Positions 1 through 11,024 of a stretch of DNA of 64,000 bases are shown piece by piece (position 1 is the first letter of the stretch; each line of letters opens with the position of its first letter). The DNA is taken from positions 204,591,326 through 204,655,325 of the forward strand of contig CM030366.1 in assembly GCA_017893485.1 (NCBI GenBank), in the 5' to 3' direction. Origin of the DNA: Hemerocallis citrina. Taxonomy: Eukaryota; Streptophyta; Magnoliopsida; Asparagales; Asphodelaceae. The position numbers and the translations under genes are program-made. The notes beneath the pieces were generated by a model, which was not told the origin of the DNA, did no database searches, and was given only the letters and a program-made list of their open reading frames with translations.

Positions 1-843
1 GCAATGGAAAGCACAAGACGAATAGTGGTGGGTTTGACAATAGGACTAAAGGTCTCATGATAGTCTATGTCGGGGCACTGGTGAAAACCCTTTGCAAACG
101 AGCTTTATACATGTCAACAGAACCATCAGATAAACGTTTAATGCGAAAAATCCACTTGCAACCGACAATAATGTGAACTCCATCCGGAGGTACCAACTCC
201 TAAGTACCGTTGCGAAGCAGAGCATCAAACTCTGCAGACATGGCCTGATGCCATTTGTTATTTTTGATGGTCTAAGTCACACAAGTGGGTTCTATCTCTT
301 GGGCAAGAAGAGCAGAGAGGTTGAGCTTGGTGATAGGCTTAGAAATGTTGTTATGGGAGCGGGTTATGATTGGGGAGGTCCGGGTGGGTTGTGAAGGTTT
401 TGGATTGTGTTCGGGATTGTGAACGTGTGAATTTTGTGGGTTGTCAGAGTTTCACCGCGGCAAACTCGGAGTTTCTCTATGAGGAATGAGCGATGGCGTG
501 CTTTGGTTGGAGTGAAGGTTAGGTGATGTAACTTCTGGATTAGGCAAAGAGGTTTGTTGTGGCAATGTGGTGTGCTCATCATGGGGTACCGACAGATTGG
601 GGTGCGGAGCTGTGTGAGGATGCAAGAAGTTACCTGATGAGGGCATGCTGCGAGGTGGGGCCAGAGATGGTGTGCTAGAAGTCGGAGCAAGAAGAGGAAT
701 GGAGAGCCATGATGAGCAAGTGGTACCATCTGGACGAGGTAGGTGAGGAGAGAAACTAGACATGGGAAACTCAGTTTCAACAAAGCGAACATGCCGGGAG
801 GTGTATAATTTCTTGGAGTTGGGTTCGTAGCACAAATATGCAC
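1..843 (-). pseudogene. copia-1 pol: integrase-RT linker and start of reverse transcriptase
   Basis: Minus-strand frames at 452-835 encode the post-integrase segment with the motif YEPNSKKLYTSRHVRFVE, typical of copia polyproteins, followed by a Pro/Ser/Thr-rich linker. From about base 180 down to base 1 the reading resembles the N-terminal fingers of copia RT (GCKWIFRIKRLSDGS, then a tract matching the YHETFSP...KPTTIRLVL region in shifted frames). At least one frameshift lies within the RT part. Non-functional remnant. Confidence 0.8.
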
Positions 844-891
844 TTTGGGTGAGTGAGTATCCTAGGAAAACACAGGGAGTGGAGCGAGGTG

Positions 892-1416
892 CTAACTTGT
901 GGGTCGAGTATGGATGTAACCATGGATAGCAGAGACATCCAAAGACACATAATTTGAGATAGTTTGGGTGGGAGGTAAAAGTTTGTAATAAGGAGATTGC
1001 ATGTCTAAGGTGGGAGTGGGCAAACGGTTAATAAGATAGGTAGCGGTGAGGAAGGCATACGACCAAAAGGGAAGAGGTAAGGAAGCTCGGGATAACAAGG
1101 CAAGACCAGTTTCGACAATGTGACGGTGACGACGCTCAGAGAAGCCATTGTGTTCTGGTGTGTGTAGAGGGGTGGTAAGATGAAATATGCCAGAAGTGGA
1201 TAAGAAGGATTTGCAACTTATGTATTCTCCCCCGTTATCGGAGTAGAGTGTGACAATTTTGGTTTTGAAATAGTTTTCAACTAAGGCTTTGAACCGTGGA
1301 AAAACTTTGGAGACATCCGATTTACGGGTGAGGGGGTATAACCAGACGTAATGAGTATAGTGGTCAACAAAAATGACATAGTATTTGAAACAATCAATGG
1401 AATGAATAGGAGACAT
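892..1416 (-). pseudogene. copia-1 integrase core
   Basis: A 174-codon open stretch shows the integrase catalytic core: VDHYTHYVWLYPL near residues 17-29, then LYSDNGGEY around residues 57-65 (second catalytic Asp), and PEHNGFSERRHRHIVE near residues 87-102 (catalytic Glu region). The N-terminal HHCC zinc region is missing from this frame and the C-terminal half shifts frame. Part of copia-1; dead copy. Confidence 0.88.
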
Positions 1417-1601
1417 CAGATATAATGCTCGATTAAGAAAAAGGTAACTTGTGACTTTTATTGCAATAACAGTCGTTGCAATGAATAGTTTTTGAAATAG
1501 ATGAAGAAAATGTCAAAGAAAAGGTGGTCGCAATGTGTCGAAGAATGGGCTCGAACGGATGACCTAGACGGTGGTGCCAATCAGTGGGAGAGGCTTTGAC
1601 A

Positions 1602-2018
1602 CTAGAGTAGGCGAATTTGGTGTTGGTGGGAAGGGATGATGTCAGCCATCATACACACCATCTTTAGTTCGTCCCCTAGTAGTGTTGCCCCCGTCATTAA
1701 ATCCTTCACATAAAAAGAAGTTGGTAAGAATTCAATGGATGTTTTATTTGTTTGGCAAAATTGGGATATAGAAATCAAATTTTGTTTCATATTTAGAACA
1801 CACAAAACATCGTGCAATTTAAATGAATAAGAGGGAGTGTGAAGAGAGAAAGAACCGGTGTGAAAGATAGGTAACCCAGTACCATCACCAATAACAATGT
1901 CATCAGGGCCGTCATACGGAGTATGAAGCGAGAGATTTTTCAGATCTGCAGTGACGTGGTGAGAGGCCCCGGAATCAAGAAGCCATGCGATGTTGTCAGT
2001 GGAATTAGTAGTGGCCAT
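1602..2018 (-). pseudogene. copia-1 aspartic protease
   Basis: The tract AWLLDSGASHHVTADL near residues 10-25 is the DSGA active site of copia aspartic protease, followed by IGDGTGLPI and LHDVLCVLNMKQNLISISQ, which is the usual flap and pre-integrase lead-in. The frame ends early and the GAG-pre-integrase zinc part is lost. Lies between gag and integrase in the expected order. Confidence 0.88.
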
Positions 2019-2116
2019 GTGTACCTGTGGTTGCCACTAGGAAGAGCAGCCGAATGTAGAGGTCGAAGACCGGGAGGCACTGTTGGTCGGAATCAGCTGA
2101 AAGAGAGAGCAGTTGG

Positions 2117-3101
2117 CTACGGTATGACCCTGAGCATAACATCCTTGGCACTTACCAAGATACGAACGGGGCGGGCGACGTTGCGAGGGCCCATGGCTGA
2201 CCTAGTAGATGGGGAAGGGCCGGGTGGTGATTGGTTTGGTGTCCAGGAGGGACGAGAGACGGAGGTCCGAGATCTGCCATTGTGACGGGCAGACAGAACA
2301 TTAGCCGTGACCGGAGTGGAAGATAGGAGTGGTTGACTTTGCTTGAGGGACAGCTCTCGATTGATGAGTTTCTCATGAAGTTCATCAAACGAGATAGGTG
2401 TGTCACGGCCTTCAATAACGTCAACAATAGCCCTATAGTCATCATCGAGGCCATCAGGAATCTTCTCTATCAGATCCTCATCGTCCATTGGTTTGCCAAG
2501 TGCTGCAAGTTCATCAGAGCGGCACTTGATGTACTGCATATATTCGGAGATTGTCTGAGAACCTTTCACTGAGCGTTTGATTTGATCCTTGAGTTGTTTG
2601 ATGTGTCCACGGGTTGGGCGAGCATATGTGTTGGCAAGTGTAAGCCAGGCTTCGCGGGAGGTGGTAGCACGTTGGATAAGTGGAATCAAGGAAGATGAGA
2701 GCGAGCTGACAAGTACTGCCAAATAGTAGTTTGTCTTGTCGAACCCATGGTAGGTAATCTAGATTAGGTGTGTTTGTATTGGAGATAGGGCACGGATGAG
2801 AACAGTTGATGAATTTATAGAGGTCATAGCCGACAAGAATGACTTCCATTTGGAGTTTCAAAGCCAAGTAGTTTGTGAAAGTAAGTTTAACAATATTGTG
2901 GTGAGCAATATTGATGAGTTGGAGTTGGCGAGATGACTGACCGGAGTTTGGAAGAGTGACGATATGAGTGTCGGCAGCGGGGGAAAGTTGAGGTTGGTCA
3001 TCGTCCATGATGAGGCGTGGTAGGAGGTGTGTTGTACGGGGAGGCCGGAATATTATAAAAGAAGAAGAAGGACCGACTGCTCTGATATCATATGATAACA
3101 A
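2117..3101 (-). pseudogene. copia-1 gag (UBN2-type), frameshifted
   Basis: Two overlapping minus frames (2514-3101 and 2117-2722) together give the gag protein. The N-terminal piece begins near MDDDQPQLSP and reaches LPWVRQDKLLFGS. The second gives ATTSREAWLTLANTYARPTRGHIKQLKDQIK, SISEYMQ-like and DEDLIEKIPDGLDDDYRAIVDVIEGRDTPISFDELHEKL, the UBN2 gag fold. A single frameshift near 2700 separates the halves. The C-terminus enters a Pro/Ser-rich tail without a clear zinc knuckle. Confidence 0.85.
3079..3090 (-). other. copia-1 primer-binding site
   Basis: On the minus strand TGATATCAGAGC follows the LTR end by two bases. It matches the initiator tRNA-Met primer site TGGTATCAGAGC used by plant copia elements, with one mismatch. 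Confidence 0.75.
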
Positions 3102-3424
3102 TTTAGAATTGATAAAATAGTGGTATATATTTTCATTGTCAACGAAGAGAATAAATAGATTACAAAAGAATTTGGAAACTAAGCTAAATGGGAAAGTAAT
3201 TCTAATCTTAGGAAATACAGAGGAATGAGGAAAACTAAGCTAAATGGGAAAGTAAACTAAGCTAAATGGGAAAGTAATTCTAATCTTAGGAAACACAAAG
3301 GAATGAGGAAACTAAGCTAAATAAGAAGGTAATTCAAATCAATGTGCTGAGCTATACAAATTGAATATCAGTATGCAATATTCTAAATATGGAGACTATC
3401 CTTTGATATCTCCAATAGTCAACA
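3093..3424 (-). repeat. copia-1 5' LTR (332 bp)
   Basis: On the minus strand it starts TGTTGACTATTGGAG and ends TTGTTATCA, the usual TG...CA limits, and is followed by the primer site. It contains an internal repeat: a 22-base tract (starting ACTAAGCTAAATGGG) occurs at about 3178, 3234, 3255 and, diverged, 3312. This suggests local slippage expansion inside the LTR. Confidence 0.8.
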
Positions 3425-3739
3425 TCCCCGATCCCCTCGCAACATCACCTAGGCACCGTCAGATCGCTGCTGCTTGATTCTTCTATTGGGATTTTTTTTG
3501 TTGGATGTAGTTGCTATTTTGTGGATCAGATCCAGATCTTGTGTTGCTGCTCTACTGTTGTTGTTGTTGTTGTTGTTTTGTGTTCTTGGATTTGATCCAG
3601 ATCGGATCTAAAATGAGCTATTCTATTGGTTGTGCTATTGTTGTCTGGTGTTTGCAGTTGTGCCCGCCCAGTGTTTGGTGTTTGGATCGGAGGATGCTGC
3701 TTGTTGTGTTGTTATTTGTTGTTCTTCACCATGGAACCA

Positions 3740-4228
3740 AAACTACCGTATTAGTTAAGGAAGTGTACTTATTGTGGCAAGATCGGCCACACAAAAGCTC
3801 GTTGATATAAGATTATCGGATATCCAGAGAACTGTGATTATAGCGAAGATACTCGGAAGAAGAACTGCAACCGATCCACTGGCATTGTGTCCTCTACATT
3901 AGTTACTACTGCAGGTAATAATGGTAAGGTTTTTAATATTTCTGCCTCTGTTATGAATAATGCATGGATGATTCATTCGGGTGCTACCGATCATATGACT
4001 TTTGATTCTAGACTAGTCCAAACCTTACAACCATCTACCAAATCCAAAGTGACCAGTGCCAATGGAGATCCTGCCACCGTTACTGGCGAGGGTTCCATAT
4101 CTCTCATAAAAAACTTAACCTTAGATAATGTGTTAGTTGTGCCCTCCATGAATTTTAACCTATTATCTGTTGCTCAAATAACTATTGCCTTACATTGTAT
4201 TGTAATCTTTTTGGCCCTCCCATTGTGA
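3740..4228 (+). pseudogene. copia-2 gag zinc knuckle and aspartic protease
   Basis: From 3765 the tract KCTYCGKIGHTKAR is the first part of a CCHC zinc knuckle; a stop (TGA) falls where the last Cys should be. From 3887 an open frame gives NAWMIHSGATDHMTFDS, where the DSGA protease active site has become HSGA, so the catalytic Asp is lost. The later TLDNVLVVPSMNFNLLSVAQ is the usual post-protease tract. Confidence 0.85.
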
Positions 4229-4253
4229 GTTTAAGGATATTCGGACTCGCAAG

Positions 4254-5762
4254 ATGATTGGTTATGGGGTTAGACACGGGAAGCTATATTACTTGGATTT
4301 GGAATCTAAAAGTTCAAGTACGTTGACTCAAGCTCTATCTGTGGAAGGATCTGAGGGGGTGAAGAAGAAATCAGAGATTTTTCTATGGCATCGACGTCTA
4401 GGGCATGTTTCTTTTGGTTATTTGAATAAATTATTTCCAAGCTTATTTTCGAAGTTGAATTTGTCTACATTTCGGTGCGCTGTGTGTGAACTCGCAAAAA
4501 GTCACCGTGTCTCTTTTCCTCCTAATTTGAATAAAATCTCATTTCTATTTGTTATTATTCATTCTGATGTTTGGGGTCCATCCAAAAACACTACTTTTGG
4601 AGGAGCAAAATGGTTTGTGACATTTATTAATGATTGTACTCGTATGACTTGATTTGTTTGATGAAGTCTAAAAGTAAAATTAGTAGTTTATTTCGGAAAT
4701 TTCATAAATGGGTTATGACTCAATATAAAGCACAGATTCAAGTTCTTATGAGAAATAATAACGGTGAGTACCTAAGTTCGAATTTGCAACAATAATTGGT
4801 GGAACATGGGAAGACTACATGCTTGTATATACCACAACAAAATGGGGTTGTAGAAATGAAAAATAGACACTTGTTCGAGGTGGTCCGTGCCTTTATTATT
4901 CATGGAAATATGTCACTCATGTATTGGGAGGAAGCCCTGGCATCTGCTGCATACCTAATCAATCGAGTTTCATCTAGTATCCTAAACTTGATCACATCAT
5001 TTCAAGCATTAACTAAAGCTGTGAATGCACCGATAGTCGTCAACTTGCCACCTCGTGTGTTTGGGTGTATCGCATTTGTTCATCTTCATCTACATGAACG
5101 TAATACATTATGTCCTCAAGTTGTTCGCTGTTTTTTCGTAGGATATGCAACAGATAAGAAAGAATATCATTGTTACCACCCACCGACTCAAAAGATGTTT
5201 GTGACTATGGATATTGTGTTCCATGAAGATGAGATGTATTCTTCCTCTGAGGTTGAACTTTAGGGGGAGTACCGAAGTGAAGTTCAAGCTCTTGCTTATG
5301 ACGAAGTGGTTACCATTCAGAAAGAACAAATGAATACAAGGAGTGAAAATGTGGATGTAAGTGGTGACGATCACTCGAATGAAGATTTGGTTGATGATGT
5401 AAGTAGTAACAATCACTCGAATGAAGATTATGTGGTTGAAGGGGATGATCTCCACGAGGAACTGCAATTGGTGCCGAACCTCCTCGAAGATGAGCAGTCA
5501 GGATCTATGCCACCTCTAGTGTCATCTCCACCCCCAAAACCAATCGTCATCATTGTCCAAAGCTCCAAGAAGAGAGCTCCTGAACCGTACTACTAGAGGT
5601 ATCCCTAATCCTACTTATGAGCATAATCTCACTAGTTATGTCAAGTATCCCATAAGTCATTATGTATCCACTCACCGATTGTCTGAATCAAATAAGTCAT
5701 TTGTGAATCAATTATCTGTTGTATCCATTCCTAACAGTGTGCAGGAAGCCTTAGCCAACCCA
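4254..5762 (+). pseudogene. copia-2 integrase and integrase-RT linker
   Basis: 4254-4652 holds the GAG-pre-integrase zinc part (LWHRRLGHVSF...CAVCELAKSHRVSF) and the integrase start (IHSDVWGPS, FVTFINDCTR). After stops, 4796-5263 gives IPQQNGVVEMKNRHLFEVVRA with the catalytic Glu tract, and RVFGCIAFVHLH. 5306-5762 is the acidic linker with a Ser/Pro-rich end leading into the RT start. Two or more stops separate the pieces. The frame is cut at 5762 by CACTA-1. Confidence 0.85.
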
Positions 5763-5784
5763 CACTACAAAAGAAAAGGTCTTT

Positions 5785-6045
5785 ACCGGCGTATATTCCC
5801 CGACGTTTTACCAGAAACGCCGGGGTAGGAAGAGACCAGGAATTGGGCGTCAAACAGGATGGTTATACACCGGCGACCTCTATAAAACGCCGGGGAATTA
5901 TGATATTCACCGGCGTTTTTTTTTAAAACGCCGGTGAAGTCTATATTCACCGGCGTTTTAATAAAACACGCCGGTGAAAGTATACAGGTAAAAAAATCTT
6001 CTCCCATTCACCGGCATTTTTAGTTAAAATGCCGGTATAGGGTCT
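5785..6045. repeat. CACTA-1 left subterminal hairpin array
   Basis: Five successive imperfect palindromes of 30-45 bases, each of the form CACCGGCGTTTT ... AAACGCCGGTG. Variants include CCCCGACGTTTT and CACCGGCATTTT. Subterminal motif arrays are the usual binding sites of the accessory TNPA-type protein in CACTA elements; here each unit is itself a hairpin rich in CG. Confidence 0.85.
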
Positions 6046-7880
6046 TGGAATAAATTTCCCCCAAACCCTCTACCATTTTCTCATTCGATCGCAAAAAAAA
6101 CCCTAAATTTTCCCACTGTCTCGCGCTCTCCCGCTTTCCCCAATTTTCCCAAACCCTATACGTATACTTTCCCCAAAATTTTCAATTCTCTCCTTTCCCC
6201 ATCGACGCCCCCCCTCTCCCGCCGTCGTCGTTTCCCCCTCCCCCGCCGTCGCCACTTCCCCCATCGCCGCACCTGCCCCCGCCCCCCGTCCTCCATCGCG
6301 GCCCCCCGCCGTACCCCTTCTCCCAATCTCTCTCTCCCTCTCAAAAACCGCCGTCCCCTCTCCCCCAATCAACTCAAGTAAGGAATTTCAAACCCTAAAG
6401 TTTATTCTAGTATGAATTTGAGAATATGAGAATAGGTTAATTAATGATCGGTTCTTGATTAAGGTTAGGGTTAGGGTTTTGATCGGTTCTTGATTTATCG
6501 TACTAACCGGAATTGATTCTAGTCATGCTTTTGTTGTTTGTAGTTTTTTAGGGGTTAGTATGGCTTTTAGATGAAGTTGTTTTTAGATGAAGTTGTTTGA
6601 GTGTATAATGGAGAGTTTGTTTGGTTTCTTTGATATTGTTGTATGGATTTTGTTGCTGGTAGATGAGAATTAATAGAGTTGCGATCAAACATTTTGTTAG
6701 AATTTCAACATGGGTTTAATGGGAATTGGTTATTTATTTGAGATAAAATGCTATAATGTATGTAATGTATACATATACAATTCTGAATAAATGTGATAGT
6801 CGTCTTTATTATTTATGGTAATATGCGATTTCTTTTATCCTATTATTTGTCTAAATTTTTTGTTTTGGTAAATGAAATTGGAGGTTTAATGAAAGCTTCT
6901 CCACTCATCAATGTATTGGTTTGTTGATGATATCATTTAGTTGTTCTTTTGATGCTAAAGTATTAGTATGTAATTATTGTAGTTGTGTTAATTATAGCTG
7001 TTTCTTGGAGGTTAATTATGAGTTATTGGATAGTACTGATTAATAATGGTTTTATATTGTAAAGTATCTTAACAGCGATTTCATATTTGCACAGAATGAA
7101 CTGAAGAGTGATTTTGTTTTTAGTCTCATGGGAGATGCAATTCTTAACTATTGTCCAGTGAAGGGATTAAAATAGGCTTTGTTGATGAAGGATGTGATGA
7201 TGAAGAAGGTAGTTGATGACAATGAGGTGGTTTGGAGGATTTGGTCAATTTCATATACAGTTAAATCATTTTGGTAACTGTAAGTTCATGCTACTTTGCT
7301 ACTTTTTTTGCCATCAGGTCACACTACTGACTACTTTGCTACTTTTTTTAAACTAGTGATGATGAGATGGGTTATGATTCTGAAGTTGCATACTACGAGT
7401 CATTGATTTAATGATTCATTGAATAAATGATTCATAGGAGTAACTAGTGATTTGTTTGAATCCTATCTGAGCTTTTGATATACTGACTAATTAATGAGTC
7501 AGTGATTGGCAATCTACTTTTGATATACTGAGCTGCACTCACTGATTAATCTTTACCTCTTTACCTGACTAATTTTGAGTCAGTGAGTGGCACTCACTGA
7601 TTGTGCTTCTCTAATTTATCATGAATCATCCTGCTGAGTGCATTTTGCATATGGATCTATATTGCATATGGATTTATATTGAGTAAAAACAGTGAACAAA
7701 TGGAGTTTCTTCTCATTATTTTCGAGTGAATGAGTGATGATGAGATGGATTATGCTTCTGAAGTTGCACACTATGTTTCATGATTCATTGAATAAATGAA
7801 TTATAGGAGTAACTAGTGATGATTGAATCCTATCTGAGCTTTTTAATTTATGATTGTAGTTGAATTTGTAGTTGAATTTG

Positions 7881-8576
7881 TTTTGGAGCCACAGACATCA
7901 ATGGTAGTTGGGATGAAGAAGTAATAGAGAAACATAAATGCTTAGATACTGGAAATTTTGATTTTCTTTTACTGTTAAAGAAGCTGAAAACATGCATCTG
8001 ATTGTCATCTTGGCATGTTTTTTTGATCAAAAATGGGTTCACTGTGAACTAAGGATGCTAGCTGTATAACAAAATCCTCCATATCTGTACTAACAATTGG
8101 ACTGAACAAACCTTGTGTTGCTTTTGTTTTGGAGCCACAGACATCAATGGTAGTTGGGATGAAGAAGTAATAGAGAAACATAAATGCTTAGATACTGGAA
8201 ATTTTGATTTTCTTTTACTGTTAAAGAAGCTGAAAACATGCATCTGATTGTCATCTTGGCATGTTTCTTTGATCAAAAATGGGTTCACTGTGAACTAAGG
8301 ATGCTAGCTGTATAACAAAATCCTCCATATCTGTACTAACAATTGGGCTGAACAAACCTTGTGTTGCTTTTGTTTTGGAGCCACAGACATCAATGTTAGT
8401 TGGGATGAAGAAGTAATAGAGAAACATAAATGCTTAGATACTGGAAATTTTGATTTTCTTTTACTATTAAAGAAGCTGAAAACATGCATCTGATTGTCAT
8501 CTTGGCATGTTTTTTTGATCAAAAATGGGTTCACTGTGAACTAAGGATGCTAGCTGTATAACAAAATCCTCCATGT
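7881..8576. repeat. 246-bp tandem repeat, 2.8 copies, inside CACTA-1
   Basis: The tract starting TTTTGGAGCCACAGACATC recurs at 7881, 8127 and 8373, an exact 246-base period. The third copy stops near 8576. Copies differ by only a few bases, so the expansion is recent. Minus-strand open frames within the repeat (about 76 codons, beginning MNPFLIK) repeat with it and look like chance frames. Confidence 0.92.
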
Positions 8577-8952
8577 CTGTATATATGGTTTTACCTAGGC
8601 ACATCTGAGCACAAATAAGCAAGTGAGGTATATTAATTATGCAGAGACTTAGATTGTGAGAGGGGGGGGGCTGAATTGCATATTCAAGAACTGATGGGAT
8701 ACAAGGCATCAAAGCCATCAATGTTGGAAAAGAAGTAGTTTGATGCAGAGTTGCTTTTTGATGAGTGAAAAGAGTGCTAATACTAGTATGTATGAGAAAG
8801 GAAAGAGTGATAAGTGACATTTCCATAAAGGGCTATTGTTTGTTTTAAGAATGATCAGTGTATGATCTAATGGGTCTCTTGCATTTGGTTTTGATTATAA
8901 GAGTGCTGAATTTTTTTTTTTTTGAAATTTTTTTAAAAAAAAAATTTAGCTA

Positions 8953-9235
8953 CACCGGCGTTTTTACAAGCGCCGGTGTATCTTTCAGCAAGAATTTGGT
9001 TGTCTATACCGACGTTTTAACAACGCCGGAGTAGGCGATGGCCGGAAATGGCACCCACACATTCACCGGCGTTTTTACGGCCGCCAGTGTAGTTTTAACC
9101 GTTACCGGCGGCCGTAGAAAACGCCGGTGAATGTCCCTAAGCAACAGCGACGCACGATTCAGCGACACTTGCACCGGCGATTTATAAAATGCCGGTGGTA
9201 TCTACAGCGGCGTTTATAAACGCCGGTAAATGTAC
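8953..9235. repeat. CACTA-1 right subterminal hairpin array
   Basis: Palindromic units of CACCGGCGTTTTT ... CGCCGGTG form again, about five of them, including TACCGACGTTTT and GCGGCGTTTATAAACGCCG variants. They mirror the left array and end just before the right terminal repeat. Confidence 0.85.
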
Positions 9236-9270
9236 AAAAAAAGCAGGTAAAGACCTTTTCTTTTGTAGTG

Positions 9271-10783
9271 CCAAGATGGAAAGCAGTTATGGATGAGGAG
9301 TTAAATTCCTTGAAGAAGAATAAGACTTGGGAGGTAGTCGAGCTGCCAGTAGGAAAGAAGCCGGTAGGATGCAGATAAATTTATATGGTGAAGTATAAGT
9401 CTGATGGTTCAATAGAGCGATACAAGGCAAAGTTGGTTGCCAAAGGGTACACTCAAACTTATGAAATTGATTATGATGAAACATTAGAGCATGTGGCAAA
9501 GTTCAACATTGTTTGAGTTCTACTGTCACTGGCTGCAAACCTGGACTGGTCGTTAGAGCAATTTAATGTGAAGAATGCTTTTTTGCATGGAAAATTGACA
9601 GAAAAGGTTTATATGGATCTACCACCGGGGTCAAATATACCGGTTCAACATAGTAATAAAGTGTGTCGGTTAAAGAAAGCACTTTATGGTCTAAAGCAAT
9701 CACCAAGAGCTTAGTTTGGGAGATTTACAAAATCAACAACGATATTTGGATATTGTCAGAGTAACTCATATCATATCATGTTCCTAAAAAGGGAAAGAAG
9801 GTAAGATTACTGCTCTCATTATATATGTGGATGATATGATAGTAACTGAAAATGATCATGAGGAGAGAAAGGCATTAAAGAACTACTTGTCACAAGAGTT
9901 CGAAATAAAGGATCGTGGCCCTTTGAGATATTTCCTTGATATCGAAGTTTCTCGCTCAAGAAATAGTACATTTCTGTCTCAAAGAAAGTATGCGCTTGAT
10001 TTGTTGAAGAAAACTGGAACCTCTGCATATCAGCCTATTGATACGCCGTTAGAAGAAGGATTGAAACTGTGGAATGACCATGATCAAGTGCTGTGTGATA
10101 AGGAGAGATATCAGAGATTGGTAGGACGACTAATGTATCTTGCACATACGCAGCCAGACTTGTCATATGCCTTAAGTGTGGTGAGTCAGTTTATACATGC
10201 ACCTCGTGAACAACACATGAATACGATGATGAGAATCCTAAGATATATAAAGTATGCTCCAGAAAAAGGGGTCTTGTTCGCAAAATATGGTCACTTGAAG
10301 ATTGAGGCATATACTGATGCTGATTGGGCATGATCTGTTGATCATAGGTGCTCCACTTCAGGATACTTTATCTTTGTTGGAAAAAATCTGGTTACATGGA
10401 GAAGCAAAAAGCAAAATATTGTTGCACGCTCTAGTGCAGAGACTGTGTATCAAGGAGTAGCACCGAGTAAAACTGAAGTTTTATGGTTTAAATTTTTATT
10501 ACAAGATTTGTGTTGTGGTCCAAATGAGCATATTAAGGTGTATTGTGACAGTCAAGTGGCATGTGATATTGCAGCCAATCCAGTCCAGCATGATAAGACG
10601 AAGCATGTAGAGGTGGATAGGTTCTTCATCCAGAAAAAATTAGATGACAAAATTATTGAGATATCTAAAGTGAAATCAGAAGACCAGCTCGCAGATATTC
10701 TCACCAAGGTAGTTTCGAATCAGCTCTTCTTGAAATTTGTGAACAAGTTAGCCATGTTCAATATCTATGCACCAACTCGATGA
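9271..10783 (+). pseudogene. copia-2 reverse transcriptase and RNase H
   Basis: Directly after CACTA-1 the reading gives RWKAVMDEELNSLKKNKTWE, the conserved start of copia RT, so it continues the frame cut at 5762. It goes on through NVKNAFLHG and ALYGLKQSPRA with in-frame stops. 9827-10333 starts at the YVDDMIVTEND catalytic box and continues to TQPDLSYALSVVSQF and IEAYTDADWA. 10445-10783 holds the RNase H end (YCDSQVACDIAANPV...KHVEVDRFFI). Dead copy with at least four stops or shifts. Confidence 0.9.
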
Positions 10784-10787
10784 GGAG

Positions 10788-11024
10788 TGTTAAAATATAA
10801 TTCGTATTCGCTGTATTTTCTGTTTCCTAATTTATAGGGAATAGATTCCCCAAATCTCTCCTCTCCTTAATCTTCTCAATCAATTGTACCCCTTCTCCAT
10901 TAAATAATGTATATATATATATATATATACATTATTTATAGATATATATACTGTATATATAGATATACAGTAGAGAAAAAGATGAATAAGAAAAATATTA
11001 ATTTTCCCTAATTTGATTTCAACA
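10788..11024 (+). repeat. copia-2 3' LTR (about 237 bp)
   Basis: It starts TGTTAAAATATA directly after a purine stretch (GATGAGGAG) that serves as polypurine tract and just after the end of the RNase H frame. It ends TTTCAACA. An AT dinucleotide tract with palindromic flanks lies at 10907-10975. No partner 5' LTR is visible, so limits rest on the TG...CA rule. Confidence 0.7.

Larger units (their letters stand above)
1..3424 (-). mobile_element. Ty1/copia LTR retrotransposon, decayed, cut by window edge (copia-1)
   Basis: Read on the minus strand, the order is 5' LTR (3424-3093), primer-binding site, gag, protease, integrase and the start of reverse transcriptase, which runs off the window at base 1. 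That order (integrase before RT) defines Ty1/copia. The gag wording (a tract like TNYLALKLQMEVILVGYDLY) resembles the Ale/Retrofit lineage, which is inference. Every domain carries frameshifts or stops, so it is non-functional. Its 3' LTR and target duplication lie outside the window. Confidence 0.9.
5763..9270. mobile_element. CACTA (En/Spm-type) DNA transposon, non-autonomous (CACTA-1)
   Basis: The element begins CACTACAAAAGAAAAG and ends with its inverse complement; the perfect terminal inverted repeat runs 25 bases. A 3-bp target duplication CCA flanks it (5760-5762 and 9271-9273). It sits exactly inside the copia-2 polyprotein, whose reading resumes at 9271. The subterminal zones hold hairpin arrays (separate entries). 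I see no transposase. 6060-6390 is CT-rich, leader-like DNA; 6390-7880 is AT-rich with no convincing coding, though a short stretch near 7090-7175 could be an exon scrap. Confidence 0.95.
3425..11024 (+). mobile_element. Ty1/copia retrotransposon, decayed, split by a CACTA element (copia-2)
   Basis: Plus-strand order: non-coding leader-like sequence (3425-3730), gag zinc knuckle, protease, integrase, then after the CACTA insertion RT, RNase H and a 3' LTR at 10788-11024. No 5' LTR and almost no gag are present: sequence like a leader runs straight into the zinc knuckle, so there is an internal deletion, and the left end abuts the copia-1 LTR at 3424. Multiple stops; inactive. Confidence 0.88.

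Noticed and set aside
7848..8534. Three repeated 64-76 codon frames in CACTA-1
   Set aside because: They repeat only because the DNA repeats at 246 bp; no start context, no known domain.
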